Shown: positions 1 to 11,286 of the stretch, piece after piece | How the letters are laid out: each line of letters starts with the position of its first letter | Numbering within the stretch: position 1 is the first letter of the stretch | Assembly: GCA_963585895.1 (NCBI GenBank) | Contig: OY757907.1 | Span: 113,824,187 to 113,888,186, forward strand | DNA from: Sepioteuthis lessoniana | Lineage: Eukaryota > Mollusca > Cephalopoda > Myopsida > Loliginidae | Length of the DNA: 64,000 nt | Reading direction: 5' to 3' | Position numbers and translations under genes: made by a program | The notes under the pieces: model-generated | The model's database searches: none | Told to the model about the DNA's origin: nothing | Seen by the model: the letters and a program-made list of their open reading frames with translations, nothing else

Positions 1-60
1 AGAGAGAGAGGGGGGGTTTGGAGAGTGAAAGCGAAAGACAGAAAGAGAAAGACATACAGG
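1..60. repeat. GA-rich low-complexity tract
   Basis: Purine-rich stretch starting with (AG)n and grading into imperfect GAAAG repeats. The window starts inside it, so its left limit is unknown. Confidence 0.85.
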
Positions 61-247
61 AAAGAAATGTGCGGTGAGAGGAAGAAACTACGACTTTTTA
101 CCAAGGCAACATTGATGCCAGGTTTAGTAGATGATAACTCTTTTTGCAGAGACTATTAAAACCATTTTGTTAGTCACTGGACTACAAAATATATACAAAC
201 ACACAGAAACAAGCACGTACACATGGAGGAGCAGTGGACAGCGGAAT

Positions 248-441
248 TGTAGTAAGCGACTTCACACTCCAGTCGCGCTCTTACGTTCACTCTCGGACAA
301 ATACCCTCGGGAAAGGTACGAACCCCTTTATCATCCCATCTATGGATTGAATAGTACCATTACTGCTCTTCTAGAAGGAGAGAGTTGGCATTAAATAACC
401 TAAAAAGGTTGATATGCCATTAAAAAACAAAACAAAACAAG
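248..441 (+). repeat. SINE3 copy, head lost
   Basis: The body matches the better SINE3 copy at 46197-46448 read on its sense strand: AAATACCCTYGGGAAAGG, then a CATCTATNGAAT-like block, then CTTCTAGAAGG, then the tail GGCATTAAATAACC...GGTTGATATGCC at 386-418 and an A-rich (AAAAC)n end. The tRNA-like head is missing or unrecognisable. An 87-codon open frame from 131 to 394 overlaps this repeat and shows no family signature. Confidence 0.65.
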
Positions 442-640
442 GATACACTCACAATTAAAAAACGACAAAAATGGTTACGCATAAAGTGCACTCTTTCTTC
501 TGTTGTTGCAGCAGTATAGTTTCTTCCTGAGATATATATAAATATATATATGCATGTGCTAGTAGTGTAATGTTTACTGTTGTAGGAAATAAACACTGTG
601 AACCAAGTTCAAAAGCTATTTCCATATTCAATTAACGCTT

Positions 641-823
641 ATACCCGTAGGAAAGGTCTTAATACATCGATTCTCCCTCCAGATGTTGGCAAATAGTTGG
701 GAAAACTAGACTCTTTAATTTTAATATGGTATCCACTCTTGGAGAAGAGATATTCTGTATTCAAACCTGTTTGATTCCGATTAAAATGACTTTGTATTAC
801 ATCGTGCTTCTGTTGAGGGTTTT
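641..823 (+). repeat. SINE1 copy, 5' truncated
   Basis: Matches the body and 3' part of the complete SINE1 at 11673-11954: the GGAAAGG block, TTCTCCCTCCAG, the GCAAATAGTTGGGAAAACTA block, CAAACCTGTTTGA, and the final GACTTTGTATTACATC...GGGTT. It has no tRNA-like head and runs directly into (TA)n(TG)n. Confidence 0.7.
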
Positions 824-871
824 GTATATATATATATATATATATGCGCGTGTGTGTGTGTGTGTGTGTGT
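823..871. repeat. (TA)n(TG)n microsatellite
   Basis: Alternating TA followed by GCGCG and TG dinucleotides. It follows directly on a truncated SINE1 tail. Confidence 0.95.
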
Positions 872-901
872 AAAAAATCTGTGGAAAAGTTGAAAACAGA
901 T

Positions 902-2165
902 TCAATGGATATTTAGTATATATTCTTCACTTGTCCTATAATTTCTGACTCTTCCCTTTACCAAGCCTTTGGGAATTATTCGAAGCGCACCACATACAAT
1001 TGGTATTACCTTCAAGTTCCATAGTTTCTTTTTCAGTTCTGTAGCAAAATCGAGACACTTATCTCTCTTTTGGATTTGTTTTATTCTTCTTCTATGGTCC
1101 ACTGAGACGGCAAATTCCACTGTTCAGCAGGTTCTCTTTTTTTTCTTTTTTGGTGGGGGACAATCACGAGGTCCGATCCTCTGGTCGAAGTTAGATGATC
1201 TGTTTGTATCTCAATATCCGAGAGAACTTTGTGCACATCGTTCTCCTTAACAAATTCCGGGTGGTGCATATACCACTAGTTCGTATGGTTAAATTCCAGT
1301 TTCTTGCTCAATTTCCAGTAGTTCCCCTTCCTCAACCAGTGATGTCTTGTGTGAGACTCTATTTGTGCTTGTTTGCTGCTTTCCGTTATTATGTGATTAA
1401 TCGTTTTGACTTTATCACCACATAATTTACATTTGCTATTTTGTTGTGTCCTATCTACTTTTACTTTAATAGTTGGTCCTAATGGCGATATTTTTGCTAA
1501 TGTTAGAAGGGATTCAGCATTTCACGTTAGGTTTGCTATTCTTGGCCATGTAAAAATCTTCTCGTGTGAGATTTTGCCTATTTGTCACTTGAAATATCCA
1601 TACAGTTGTTTTTTTCTCATATTTGTTTCCAAGTTCATGTTGTTCTGTTGATCATTGTGTTGTTTGTGTTATTTCTGGTCTCTGTAATTCGACATTCTTG
1701 GCACTTTTTATGCAGTCTTCGGGTTGTCGTATCGATGTATCAACGCTACATTTAGTGCTGGCGATTCCGCTTCCTGTTTTTTTCTTGACACATACAGTCT
1801 TTCTATGTCATCTCTTGGATTTAAAGCATTACGCATCATCTTTATTTTTCTTGTTCTCAAGTCTATTTGTTAAAGTTCTCGTCCATTTCAAGAATGGTCC
1901 CGAGTATCTTAAAAGGCAGACAGTCCACGTATTTATCTCTGATGAGATTTTTGAGATTGAGTTTGGCTTCTTGAAGTTTTCTCTTTCATCTAAGATATAT
2001 ATTTTATAAATTGTTTTTCTTTCATCTTCTCTTGTTTAATTATTTCCGCTACTTGTACTCCCATGTCTTTTTAATATTTCTTTTTCCCTGTGTGTTATGA
2101 TTTTCTTAAATGGCTGTTCGATTCTTTCCATCATTTGTTTTTTCCACTCAACATTCTTAGCCTGA
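902..2165 (-). mobile_element. LINE-Z ORF2 C-terminal half, relic
   Basis: Read on the minus strand this is the last ~420 codons of a non-LTR retrotransposon ORF2, broken by many stops and frameshifts. Recognisable in order are a block with NTWTV and RYSGPFLKW (thumb side of the RT), a decayed DDVDRL/VSRK block, NSKCKLCGD with INHII (CX2C and H of the CCHC knuckle near 1393-1431; the last Cys reads as Ser), VLSDIEIQTDHL, and the C-terminus FAVSVDHR, LKKKLWNLKVIPIV, GALRIIPKGL near 930-1110. It is 5' truncated just after the poly-A end of the next copy. Clade is not assigned. The protein cannot be functional. Confidence 0.8.
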
Positions 2166-2179
2166 CGCTGTTTTCGATT

Positions 2180-2515
2180 TTTTTTTTTACACCAGCAAAC
2201 ACTCGTGGTTTTCACTGGATTCAGTGTTACAACAAGTTTCCTTAGGTCTGCCGGACCCTTCCCAGAATTCAGACCGATCTCAACTGTATTGTTGTTTTCA
2301 TGGTACCGATTGTTCAACTAATTTCCAATTCTTCTATTCTTCTTTCTCTTTGCCAAATCTTTTTTGTGCTAATTTGTTACATTCACTTATAATGTGATCA
2401 ATCGTTTCGACTCTCTCACTACATAATCTACATTTGCTATTTTGTTGCGTCTTATCTACTTTACTTTAACATAGTTGGTCTTAATGGCGTTTTTTTTTGT
2501 TTTGTCTGTTTTTTT
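2180..2515 (-). mobile_element. LINE-Z 3' end with internal deletion
   Basis: On the minus strand the peptide runs through NSKCRLC, VETIDHIISECNKLAQK (complete CX2CX8HX4C knuckle) and jumps to the 3'-terminal segment that in other copies follows the C-terminal tail, ending in an A-run at 2178-2189. The segment between the knuckle and the tail is missing. The truncated 5' end of the copy at 902-2165 begins immediately after its poly-A, giving a tail-to-head pair on the minus strand. Confidence 0.7.
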
Positions 2516-2589
2516 CTTTTTTGCTGCTGAGATTCATTTTCTCTCTTAGGGTGTCCTTTTCTTGGACACTATCCAAAGCGGGTGAGATT

Positions 2590-2952
2590 TTGCATCAGTA
2601 CTCGAGAAATACACTAAACAATAAATACTAATCACATCCACCAGAAACAGCAGTAGCAACCTTAAAAGATAAACGACAAAAATTATTTAAAAACTTGAGA
2701 AGTAAAACAATGTTGTGAATATGTTGAGCAACAAACTGGCGAAATCGTGCCCGAGAAGACATGAACATGGTTAAAAAAATTAGAACCACGAAAGAGAAAC
2801 TAATTCGCTTCTCACAGCGGCATGAAACAGTGATATAGGAACGGATTATGTTAAATCTAAAATTGCTAATACACAATAAATAGCAAAGTGTACATTATGC
2901 GTATACAGAGATGAAATAGTTAATCGTATAATAAGCAAATGCCACATATCAT
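2590..2952 (+). mobile_element. LINE-Z fragment, left of an LTR-S insertion
   Basis: Plus-strand translation shows LITSTRNSSSNL, HERETNSLLTAA, TDYVKSKIANTQ and AKCTLCVYRDEIVNRIISKC, i.e. the knuckle region of LINE-Z ORF2 with frameshifts and stops. It stops exactly where the LTR-S element begins. The matching LINE-Z 3' end on the same strand appears at 3640-3945, so the LTR probably inserted into this LINE. Confidence 0.6.
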
Positions 2953-3470
2953 TGTACCATAGCCATGATATGGCTATGTGTGAAACGTACATCGAATGTC
3001 CATAAAGATAGAATATATGAATCTCAAAATTCGAAAAACACGTAATGACTTCTTTGTTCAGGTACGAAACTTTTTATTACCTTTGAGTTTAAAGGTTTTT
3101 CGACATAATGAGAGAGAGTCACAATCTTTCTATTCCGGCCTTTTCATTTGCCCCGCCCCCCATCTCGTGCGACACTTGTCCAAGGCCTCCGCGAGCAAGC
3201 GCAAGTCAACCGTCTAGTCCGGTGTCTAGTCTCAACTCTCTTAACTTTCTTCAAATTCCCAAAGTCCTCCGCGCGCTTCCGGTGCGTGACCTCATTCGCA
3301 CTCTGTATCCCCGTTTCCCATCTCGGGCTATTGTTGACTCTCTGAGTGACACGTGTGCGTGAACACCTGTGTTAATGTTGCACCTAACTGACCCATGTGC
3401 TGAGCCGAAAGGTTCTCAGCCTAACTAAACCCAAAGGCATAGACCTAAATCCCTCGGCCATTATATTACA
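2953..3470 (-). mobile_element. LTR-S copy 1, probable solo LTR
   Basis: A 518-bp GC-richer block homologous to 58414-58979 and, more weakly, 62210-62719. On the minus strand it starts TGTAATATAATGGCCGA and ends TACA. It contains AATAAA in the 3' part (rc of TTTATTACC near 3073-3083), consistent with a polyadenylation signal in an LTR. Flanks are TCAT and TTAT, a possible 4-bp target duplication with one change. There is a short palindrome (CATAGCCAT/ATGGCTATG) near 2957-2977. No gag or pol is attached. Three short overlapping open frames here have no family signature. Confidence 0.6.
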
Positions 3471-3639
3471 TTATTATAAAAGGAGAAGAAAACTACACGT
3501 GACATGTAATCAAAAATAGAAAACTAGGCCCTCATGTAATAAAAAATACATGTACATAAAAATGTAGCTCCTTGTTATTAGTCTCACCGAATATGACAAA
3601 GAAAATTAGACGCAACAATTTAAGTGGGAATTGTGAAAT

Positions 3640-3945
3640 ACACTTACATAGAAAAAGAAATTGTCATCTTGTAAATTTTGCCGTTCCAGCGCGCCATTGA
3701 GTTAAAATAAAAGAAAACGAAAGATAGACAAATAATTGAATCTTGCTGGAGAGCTGAAAAAGCTGTGAAGTATGTAGGTTAGGGTTACACTAGTTGTAGA
3801 TGGTGCCATGGGAACGTCCCCCAAAGACTTGGAAAAGACGCCAGGAGGATTAGAAATCAGATGAACATTTTAGACCATCTAGACTAATGCTATTTTAATA
3901 TCAGTCAGAATATTCGTAGAGTCACGGAAACTTGATTGGTTTGGT
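3640..3945 (+). mobile_element. LINE-Z 3' end
   Basis: Plus-strand peptide fragments LAGELKKL, VRVTLVVDGAMGTSPKDLEK and GGLEIR correspond to the LINE-Z C-terminus, with stops between. It is the downstream part of the LINE interrupted at 2953-3470. An element A head lies immediately after it. Confidence 0.6.
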
Positions 3946-4800
3946 GTAGTTTCGTTTCGTTTCATAGCATATCAACCATTGTAGTTTATTTAATGTTAAA
4001 TCCATTTTATAAATATAAATAGTTCTCGTTCAAGCAATTCAGTTTAGCATCAGTAAAGTAAGTAAAGTTAGCGACCATAGTCGAGGGTGACCCGAAGGCT
4101 CCCTTTTCGATAGCTACTACACCAAGGTGTAGGGGAGGGCGCTACTCCATTCCCAGGATTGCTCCACTTTACCCTTGAACCGTACCTTATAAGGCTGAGT
4201 GTTAAGCAAGGTGGTATCAAGTACCATTTTTAAAGTCTTTGGTATGACTCGACCTGGGATTGAACCCAGGTCTCCCGGGCCATTGGCGAACACTCTAACC
4301 GCTGGGCCAAGTTCTATTTCAAGTAATTCCGTTTAGCACAAGTACAGTTTTTATTTATACACAATTACATAAAAAAACAGTTCTATTTCAAACAATTTAG
4401 TTAAGTATACGTACACAGTTTAAATATAAAAAATGTTCTATTTCAAACAATTCAGTTTAGCATAAGTACATTTTTTGTTACACATAATTAAATAAAAAAA
4501 CAAACAAATTTTATTTCAAACAATTCCACTTAGATTAAGCATACAATTTAGTTCTATTTGAGCCATAGATAGGACCCTCCCCAGGTGTTACCACTCCAAG
4601 CCAGATTGAACCTATGATCAATAGCAATAAAAGGGTACTCCAGATTTCCTAAAGCTCTAGTATTACTGGAGACTCATCATGAGATTATTTAGTGTCATAT
4701 CCAGGAGAGTCATTTGGGGAGTCTTACACCTCAGCAGTGATGCAGTCTGTGTATTCAGTAGCCCCCAGACCACTTGGCCATTAGTCTTGAGGAAATATGC
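3946..4800 (-). repeat. Element A copy, split by SINE2
   Basis: The tail motif reads on the plus strand as CATAGCATATCAACC near 3963. Internal ~50-bp units (TTCTATTTCAAACAATTCAG, GTTTAGCATAAGTAC) follow, then the 5' body CCATAGATAGGACCCT, GGTACTCC and AGCCCCCAGACCACTTGGC at 4758-4780. The sense strand is minus if the tail is taken as 3'. SINE2 sits at 4055-4310 in the internal-repeat part. The short open frame at 4679-4864 lies in the element body and is not a gene. Confidence 0.75.
4055..4310 (-). repeat. SINE2 copy inside element A
   Basis: Full-length tRNA-headed SINE. On the minus strand it starts TTGGCCCAGCGGTTAGAGTG (box A-like), then GGGTTCAATCCCAGGTC (box B-like), then ACCAAAGACTTT, GGAGCAATCC, GGTGTAGTAGCTA, and ends in a TTTACTTACTTTACTT-type tail. 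Adjacent A sequence is itself repetitive, so a target duplication cannot be separated from the internal repeats. Confidence 0.85.
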
Positions 4801-5377
4801 TGTTAGTAAGACTTCTGAAAAAAAAACACAGGTTAAATCTGGTGGGAAAAATTTGCATAATTGAATATCTTAATAGAATAATGGTTGAAAAGCTTTATAT
4901 AAAAAAATCAGTAACAATGAATATAACCTAAGATATAATAAAAAAAAGACAGCTTCAAAGTTAGTTGTCTTAACCAATCTTCCAAGCGGAAATATTCTCC
5001 AATATGACTGAATTGTAGAATTGTAAGCAAGAGCTACCAAGTTGCAAGCAGTCAAAGTTCAACATTTCTTCCACTGAGCGAGCTGTCACTTAATACGCTT
5101 GATGTAGCACTTCTTGACCGGTCTTGCAGGGGTTTCGATTTGAAATCTCACGTACCTATGGAGGAAGTTGAGGATAGAAGTTCTGCAAACCATGGTGTAA
5201 ACATATAACGGGTTTTGTAATTCGATCTCTTGTTCTTTTTTGATGGTTTGTGTGTGATTGGACAAACGGTCATTGAGACGGGGGACATCGCGTCTAAGAT
5301 ACGATTAGAGATTATTACTGTAGCATTCACCTTTTAGTATATGTAGCCCTTAAAAAAAAGTTAAAAATTAAAAATAG
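4801..5377. other. No feature recognised
   Basis: AT-rich sequence. Short frames at 4870-5055 and 5148-5330 on the minus strand show no family signature or plausible splice context. Confidence 0.4.
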
Positions 5378-5702
5378 GAAAGCTGCAGGGCTGGACGAGA
5401 TTCCCCCAGAAATATGGAAGACCAGACAATTCGACCACATACTACTCTGACACTGCAACGCCGTATATAATCAAAATCCGATAGATAGATGGATGAAGGG
5501 ATGTATCCTACCCTTCCCTAAAAAGGGGGACCTCGGTTTAGCCAAAAACTACCGAGGCATAACATAGCAGCCAAAATCTACAATGCCCTACTACAAAACT
5601 GTATACAACCCATAATCGACAACATACTTAGGAAAAACCAAAATAGCTTCCGAAGAAATAGATCCACGACCTCACAAATATTAACTATCCGTAGAATCCT
5701 TG
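5378..5702 (+). mobile_element. LINE-R reverse transcriptase fragment
   Basis: Plus-strand translation gives KAAGLDEIPPEIWKTRQFDH, NQNPIDRWMKGCILPFPKKG, DLGLAKNYRGIT, AAKIYNALLQN and NQNSFRRNRSTTSQIL, the N-terminal fingers part of an RTE-like LINE reverse transcriptase (RT motifs 1-2 region). Stops and a frameshift disrupt it. It breaks off after IRRILE where an element A copy begins. The catalytic YADD region is not present. Confidence 0.8.
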
Positions 5703-5935
5703 AACAGTTTTCACATTCAACTGTGTGGAAACCAAAAACTATACTTATACAAAAGAGAATTGTTTGAGTCAAAACTGTTTGAGTTCTTGAACTCGAATTG
5801 TTTTTGACAATTAAACTGTACTTATGCTTAACTGAATTGTTTGAAATAGAACTGTTTATTTGTTTTAAAATGGATTTGGCATTAAATATATTGCAAAAGT
5901 TGATATTCTATAAAATCCAGACAAACAAACAAACT
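5703..5935 (+). repeat. Element A copy, 3' part
   Basis: Internal units with GTACTTATGCTTAACTGAAT and GTTTGAAATAGAACTG lead into the tail TTTGGCATTAAATA...AGTTGATATTC near 5876-5912, followed by ACAAACAAACAAAC. The 5' body is absent. Confidence 0.75.
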
Positions 5936-7000
5936 TCTCATGTAGCTATTTAACATTTTCATCTAACCGGTTTCTTATTCTCAAGTCAGGAGTCAGTGAT
6001 TAGGAAATGGTGGAATAAAACCTACTTTCCTCTGATTGATTGTTGCTAATCTATTCCTAATTGTTATACTTTCAGGTGACCAATAAGAGATGTATTTCCA
6101 TCTGATCACGGGGTCATATTTCTTCAATCAAGCTTAACGATATTTTTCTACGCCATTCAATGATTAAAACTATTCAATTTCTTTTCTCGGTGCCAAAAAA
6201 GAAGTTTCACCAATTTATTACGTAACATTCTTAGAATAACAAAGAAGCTCTGCAGGTGATGTCCATTATACATTTCATCTAGCTTCAATGCCATCAGTGG
6301 CTGAAAGGAAATCAATAAAGGTGGCTGAAATGTGAGAGAAATCAATGAAGGTCCTAACGCTAAAACAATTTTTGTTTTTGTGTTTCTTACTTCTGAACAG
6401 ACGATTAAACATCACAAATAGAGTGACAGTCGCCAAATGAGCTTCAAAATGAACAAATCATAAATTTACCATGGAAATAAAATAGAGGCATTGTCTTAAA
6501 ATAACTCCGAGAGTTTATTTAATTTTGAGAACTTTCATAACGTTTTACGACTTCCGTGTTTATACGCGTGATACGAAATATTAATAAATCTTTTTCCTTC
6601 TGTATTCATTCTTACATGCTGATAGTTCATCATTCTCTCGTCTGAGTTCATATATGAATAGAAGCTTTGTTTATCTTAACGCTGGCCTCTAAAAATGCCT
6701 AACAGATAAACATTTCAAAAATGTGTCGGCGTTCCAGGTCAGTGTATCTTTGCCCTGGATTGATCTCGCCAAATAAGTGTCAGCGGATCAACTGCCCGTG
6801 CTGAACAGACATTGACACATGCCTGCCCTCAGTTCCTGTTCAGCATACGCCGGCTCAATAAATCAACAAAGGAAATTTTACTATTAATACATACTTGCTT
6901 GGCTTCTTCTTTAACATAGCAAAAGCGAGGTTATCGTAACGTAAGCGTTTGAAATAAAATTACTTATTGTTCATGCGAGGAAGCCACCCTGTTTGGCTGC
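5936..7000. other. No feature recognised
   Basis: Mostly AT-rich. A more GC-balanced segment at about 6690-6870 (GTCGGCGTTCCAGGTCAG and following) resembles none of the other families here. No supported gene. Confidence 0.35.
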
Positions 7001-7668
7001 CCAGTCGGTTGTGGTAGTATAATACGTAGACTGCATTTCTGCAAAGTGATAAGGAGACCCCCACAACGAGTGTTCTAAATAGGAAACTAAACTGTATTTG
7101 ATTGTAAGGCTCAAGTCTTAAAGCTTTGGGGAATGTTATACCTCTTTATTTTAAGTACAGCCTAGTCTACGCTGACCTGGATTGGTATTGCTTGCTAGGG
7201 TCAGATCAATGGTTGAAACTGAAATGTTTAATCATTCACACATAACACATTTATTCATAAAGTTATTTATTTGTGAGCAAACAAATTATTAATGTTAAAT
7301 TGAGTTACTTAGTATTTGATAGAAATGCTAGAAACCATTTAACTGTGTGCAAACAATCAAAAGCAACACTTGAAGCGATCTGTGTACAAGAAGTAGATAA
7401 CAATACATGAAACCATTTAACTGTGTGCAAACAATCAAAAGTAATACTTGAAGTCATCTGTGTACAAACAGTAGATAACAATACATGAAACCATTTAACT
7501 GTGTGCAAACAATCCAGAGCAACACTTGAAGCCATCTGTGTACAAAAAGTAGATAACAATACATGAAACCATGTTACCTATTATCTATAAACCTAATATT
7601 TATATAAGTAGAAAGAGAATTTGGCATTAAATAACAATTAAGAGTTGATTTCTATCAAACCAAATATC
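7001..7668 (+). repeat. Element A copy with expanded internal repeats
   Basis: Starts with the 5' body (CCCAGTCGGTTGTGG, TACGTAGACTGCATTTCTGC, GCTTTGGGGAATG, GACCTGGATTGGTA). It passes through an internal tandem block and ends in a degenerate tail TTTGGCATTAAATAAC near 7620. The internal block includes a 78-bp triplication listed separately. Confidence 0.7.
7331..7564. repeat. 78-bp tandem repeat, three units
   Basis: Units start at 7331, 7409 and 7487 with GAAACCATTTAACTGTGTGC. A fourth partial unit begins at 7565. Units differ at a few positions. Because 78 is a multiple of three, the minus strand keeps an 84-codon frame open through the array. This is a consequence of periodicity, not evidence of a protein. 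Confidence 0.95.
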
Positions 7669-7683
7669 TTAACCAAACGACCC

Positions 7684-7860
7684 TATATTGGGGCTTAGAA
7701 TACGCTGACTGCATCCTCTGTAGAGAGGTAAGACCAGCCTCCATTCAAACAAAATGTTCTTTGTTGGCCTGGAAGTAATAGGACTGAAAGATTACTCCAC
7801 GCTTTTCAGAACTCCTTAACAGGAGCCTCAAAACCGAATGCACATAGTGTAAGACCCAAG
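7684..7860 (+). repeat. Element A fragment, diverged
   Basis: The 5' body is recognisable from TTAGAATACGCTGACTGCAT and GTAGAGAGGTAAGACC. The rest is scrambled or diverged. Confidence 0.5.
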
Positions 7861-7990
7861 TCACATAATTTTTGTGTCTAACTTATTGCTTGAAATAAAT
7901 AGATTATCCGTATTTATCATTTTTTTAAAAACTCTTCTCGTTATTTTCTACCATGAATATTCATTGGCTATTTTAAATGTTACCGGTAAA

Positions 7991-8221
7991 AAGTAAGTAA
8001 AGTTGGCGACCGTAGTCGAGGGTAACCAGAGGGCTCCTTTTTCAATAGCTACTACACAAAGGTGTAGGAGAGGGTGCTACTCCTTTCCCTGGATTGCTCC
8101 ACTTTACCCTCGATACGTACCTTATATTGCTGAGTGCTAAGCAAGGAGGTATCAAATTTCATTTTTAAAGTCTTTGGTATGACGCGACCTGGGATTGAAT
8201 CCAGGTCTCCCGGACCATTGT
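7991..8221 (-). repeat. SINE2 copy, head truncated
   Basis: Matches SINE2 from the TTTACTTACTT tail through GGTGTAGTAGC, GGAGCAATCC, box B-like GGATTCAATCCCAGG and GGTCCGGGAGACC. The box A part of the head is missing. Confidence 0.85.
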
Positions 8222-8454
8222 CGTGGTAATTCTACACTAAATTTAGAATAATTTTATTAATGTATCATAATAAAAGAAAAAAACCAACTTTAAATTTAAA
8301 AAGTTCAAATTTAAGGGATAAAATTTCATGAAATACCACTGCTCATCAGTTTTTCCTTTTAGTCTTTTCATAATCTAAAATAAGTTGACGTATATAATTC
8401 TGTTGAATTTTATGTTTTGATTGTAAAATTTGGGTATACAACACATCAAAAATA

Positions 8455-8912
8455 TGTCCTCGTCGGGTGGGGCTATAGAATATACCAACTGCTTCTCTAC
8501 AGAGGAGTAACGAATGTCCTGATTTGACACAAAACAATCTGATTGTGGGGCCCTAGTAATGCTTGAACTTTGGGGAATGAGAAGTACCCCTTTGTAACCA
8601 TCGCTCCCAGGTCGACTCAGGCACGGATTGGTAGCACCTGATAGGGTCCTATCTATGGACCAAATAAAACTAAATTGTACTAATTCAACTGAATTGTCTG
8701 AAATAGAGCGGTTTTGACATTTAAATTGTATACTAATGCTAAACTGAGGTGTTTAAAATGGGTCAAATAGAACTAAACAGCCTACTTATATTAAACTGAA
8801 TAGTTTGAAATAGAACTCTTTATATGTATAAAGATGGATTTAGCATCAAATAACTTACAATGGTTGATTGTCATAAGTCCATACTAAACCAAACCAAACC
8901 ATCAAAAATAAC
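8455..8912 (+). repeat. Element A copy, short form
   Basis: 5' body CGGGTGGGGCTATAGAATA, CAACTGCTTCTCTACAGAG, TTTGGGGAATGAG, TAGCACCTGATAGGGTCC; few internal units; tail TTTAGCATCAAATAAC...GGTTGATTGTC near 8837-8872, then CTAAACCAAACCAAACC. Confidence 0.85.
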
Positions 8913-9559
8913 AGGAGATACATTTGTTTACACAATGCAGTAGAAATTCAAATCAGTTTTCAATAAAATTAGCAACTTAATAATAACTGTTTCAGCTTAA
9001 TGTTCTTACTCATTCTGATCATTATAATTTATTTTCGTTAATAAAAGTTCGCATTTATTTATTCATTTATAGGCAATTAATGTTCATATAAATTCAATGA
9101 ATAAAATCTTCCTCTCGACATCAAACGAAGTCCAGCCTTTAAACAAATATTTTAAATATGGAGTTAAAAAAAACAACAAAACCTGCGAGATCGTCTACGT
9201 GACCCCACTTGCTCCCAAAGTGTGAATTAGAAAGAAAGCAGGAAACTGGAAAAAAATCTAATTAGAAAACTCAGGAAACTTTGGAGTATGTAGATTCAAG
9301 TCATAGGCATGATGACACACTTAGTTGAAACGATGTCAAAATCAAAGGAATCAATAAAAACCTTACCGACAAATTTACTTGAAATGTAAAGGCGCGAACG
9401 ATTGAGGCTGTCTAGACAAATGTTGTGGTTAGATCTGCAACGATACTAAATATGGTGTTGGGCAATTGAGGGCACTTGATATGTATCCAAGTCCGGTAGT
9501 CGCCGCTTGATGTTTGGCAAAGGTATTTAAATACACTGGAGATAATAAAACTACCGCAA
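8913..9559. other. No feature recognised; possible 5' part of the LINE-Z relic
   Basis: AT-rich to about 9180. From about 9230 a plus-strand peptide with MMTHLVETMSKSKESIKTL in an AK-rich context leads into the LINE-Z relic that starts at about 9560 and could belong to it. I could not confirm this. Confidence 0.3.
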
Positions 9560-9680
9560 ATAATGATGACATTCTAAAAAATATTCCAACGAACTGAACG
9601 AGCTAATCTATGTTGGAGCAAAACTTGTCAGAGATATAACTGGTAATTTCCAAAGAAATCCTTACATAAATACAAATAAG

Positions 9681-9938
9681 TAAAGTAAATTTAGCGACTG
9701 TAGTCGGGGGCAAGCAGGAGGCTCCCTTTTCAATAGCTACAACACTGAGGTGTAGGGGAGGGCGCTACTCCTTTCCCTGGATTGCTCCACTTTACCCTCG
9801 ATACGAACCTTATATTGCTGAGTGTTAAGCAAGGAGGTATCAACTACTATTTTTAAAGTCTTTGGTATGACGCAACCTGTGATTGAACCTAGGTCTCCCG
9901 GACCATTGGCAAACACTCTACCCACTTGGCCAATGAGC
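9681..9938 (-). repeat. SINE2 copy inside LINE-Z
   Basis: Complete from the tRNA-like head (minus strand, CATTGGCCAAGTGGGTAGAG) to the TTTACTT tail. The flanks CATAAATACAAATAAG and GATAAATAAAGAATC are similar and may be a diverged target duplication. The LINE-Z peptide resumes on the far side. Confidence 0.8.
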
Positions 9939-11014
9939 CGGAGTAGGATAAATAAAGAATCGGAAACAACAAGCGAAAGTAATAAGGGAGGAAAACTCCC
10001 AGGTACACTATAGAATGAAAAGACTAGAAAAAAAGGACGACGGCAGATAAGTCGAATTATAGAACTGGAACATAAATTTAAAATATGGGCGAAATATTGT
10101 CAAACAAAACAAGATCCAACAAAATATCGAAACAAAATTATATATAAGTCGGTAGTGAATATAAAAGGACAATCGAAAATCCGCCGCAAAGAAAAGAAAG
10201 CAATTTACAAATAACGTACAGAAGCAGAAAGAACATAACAGAAATGTCTAATGGATAGATATCATTAAAAAATATTTGCAAGGACTTGAAGAATGTCCAG
10301 CGTCAGACATGTTTGGGCTCATTGAGGGCAACGCACCAGAAATACCAAACTGACAAACACCAGGCCATTGCAGCATACATGGATTTTTTTTTAAAGATTT
10401 ACGTCTATCTTCAACAGGTTAGGTGTGCAACTTAGTCGATACCAAGAAGAAGCAAACATACCCTAATAGATGACGTAAGGAAAATTAATCTGACCTAGAA
10501 AAACCCGAAAAAAGGAATCATACCTAGAAATTATAGACCTTTGAATTGTTTACCCATGATATGGAAAATCATAACCACACAGAAAAAAGAAGAAACCTAT
10601 TGCTCGTATGAATTCTGTAAACTACATCCTGATCAACAAAAAGGACGCTTCAAGGGGACAAGAAGAAAAGAAGACCTAAGGACAGCACATATTCAAGAAG
10701 GCCAAATGCAAGTTGGAAATGTAGACATGGCATGAATTAACTAAAAAAATGACCAATGGTATGGTCTGGCAAACTTTGATTATAGAAAGTAATATCCTAA
10801 AAAAGTAGTAATTCCTAGACAAAATCCCAGGCTAAATAAAAAGAGGAACTAGCAGTAAGAGAATAAACCTAAGCAGAGGTGGAAATCAAAGGATGCATCT
10901 TTTAGGTAGGCTCACTCTCGTCACAACTATTGGTTATAGCGAGGATGTCACAAAATTAATTTTTTAAGAAGTCGAATGGGATTTACAAATACCTGGATGA
11001 CATACGGATATTAA

Positions 11015-11036
11015 CAAAAAAAAAAAAAAAAAAAAA
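11015..11036. repeat. A-run
   Basis: Run of A interrupted by single G residues directly after the YLDD block of the LINE-Z relic. Confidence 0.8.
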
Positions 11037-11228
11037 AGAAAAGAAAAAAGAATGAAAGGGAACTAGAGACCTTGATACCAAAAATATTGCCAGAAAATGG
11101 GAATGGAATTTGGCATAGAGAAATATGCCATTGTGGTATTGAGAAATGTGCCACGCTGATAATGAAAAGTTGTAAAACTGAAACAATGTGAGAAAGAGAA
11201 CAACCAAATAAGGAAAACATTACAACGC

Positions 11229-11235
<7 letters not shown>

Positions 11236-11283
<48 letters not shown>
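11236..11283. repeat. (GA)n microsatellite
   Basis: About 24 uninterrupted GA units inside the LINE-Z relic. Open frames of Ser-Leu repeats on the minus strand here are artefacts. Confidence 0.97.

Positions 11284-11286
<3 letters not shown>

Noticed and set aside
7305..7559. 84-codon repetitive protein on the minus strand
   Set aside because: The frame stays open only because the underlying DNA repeat is 78 bp, a multiple of three.
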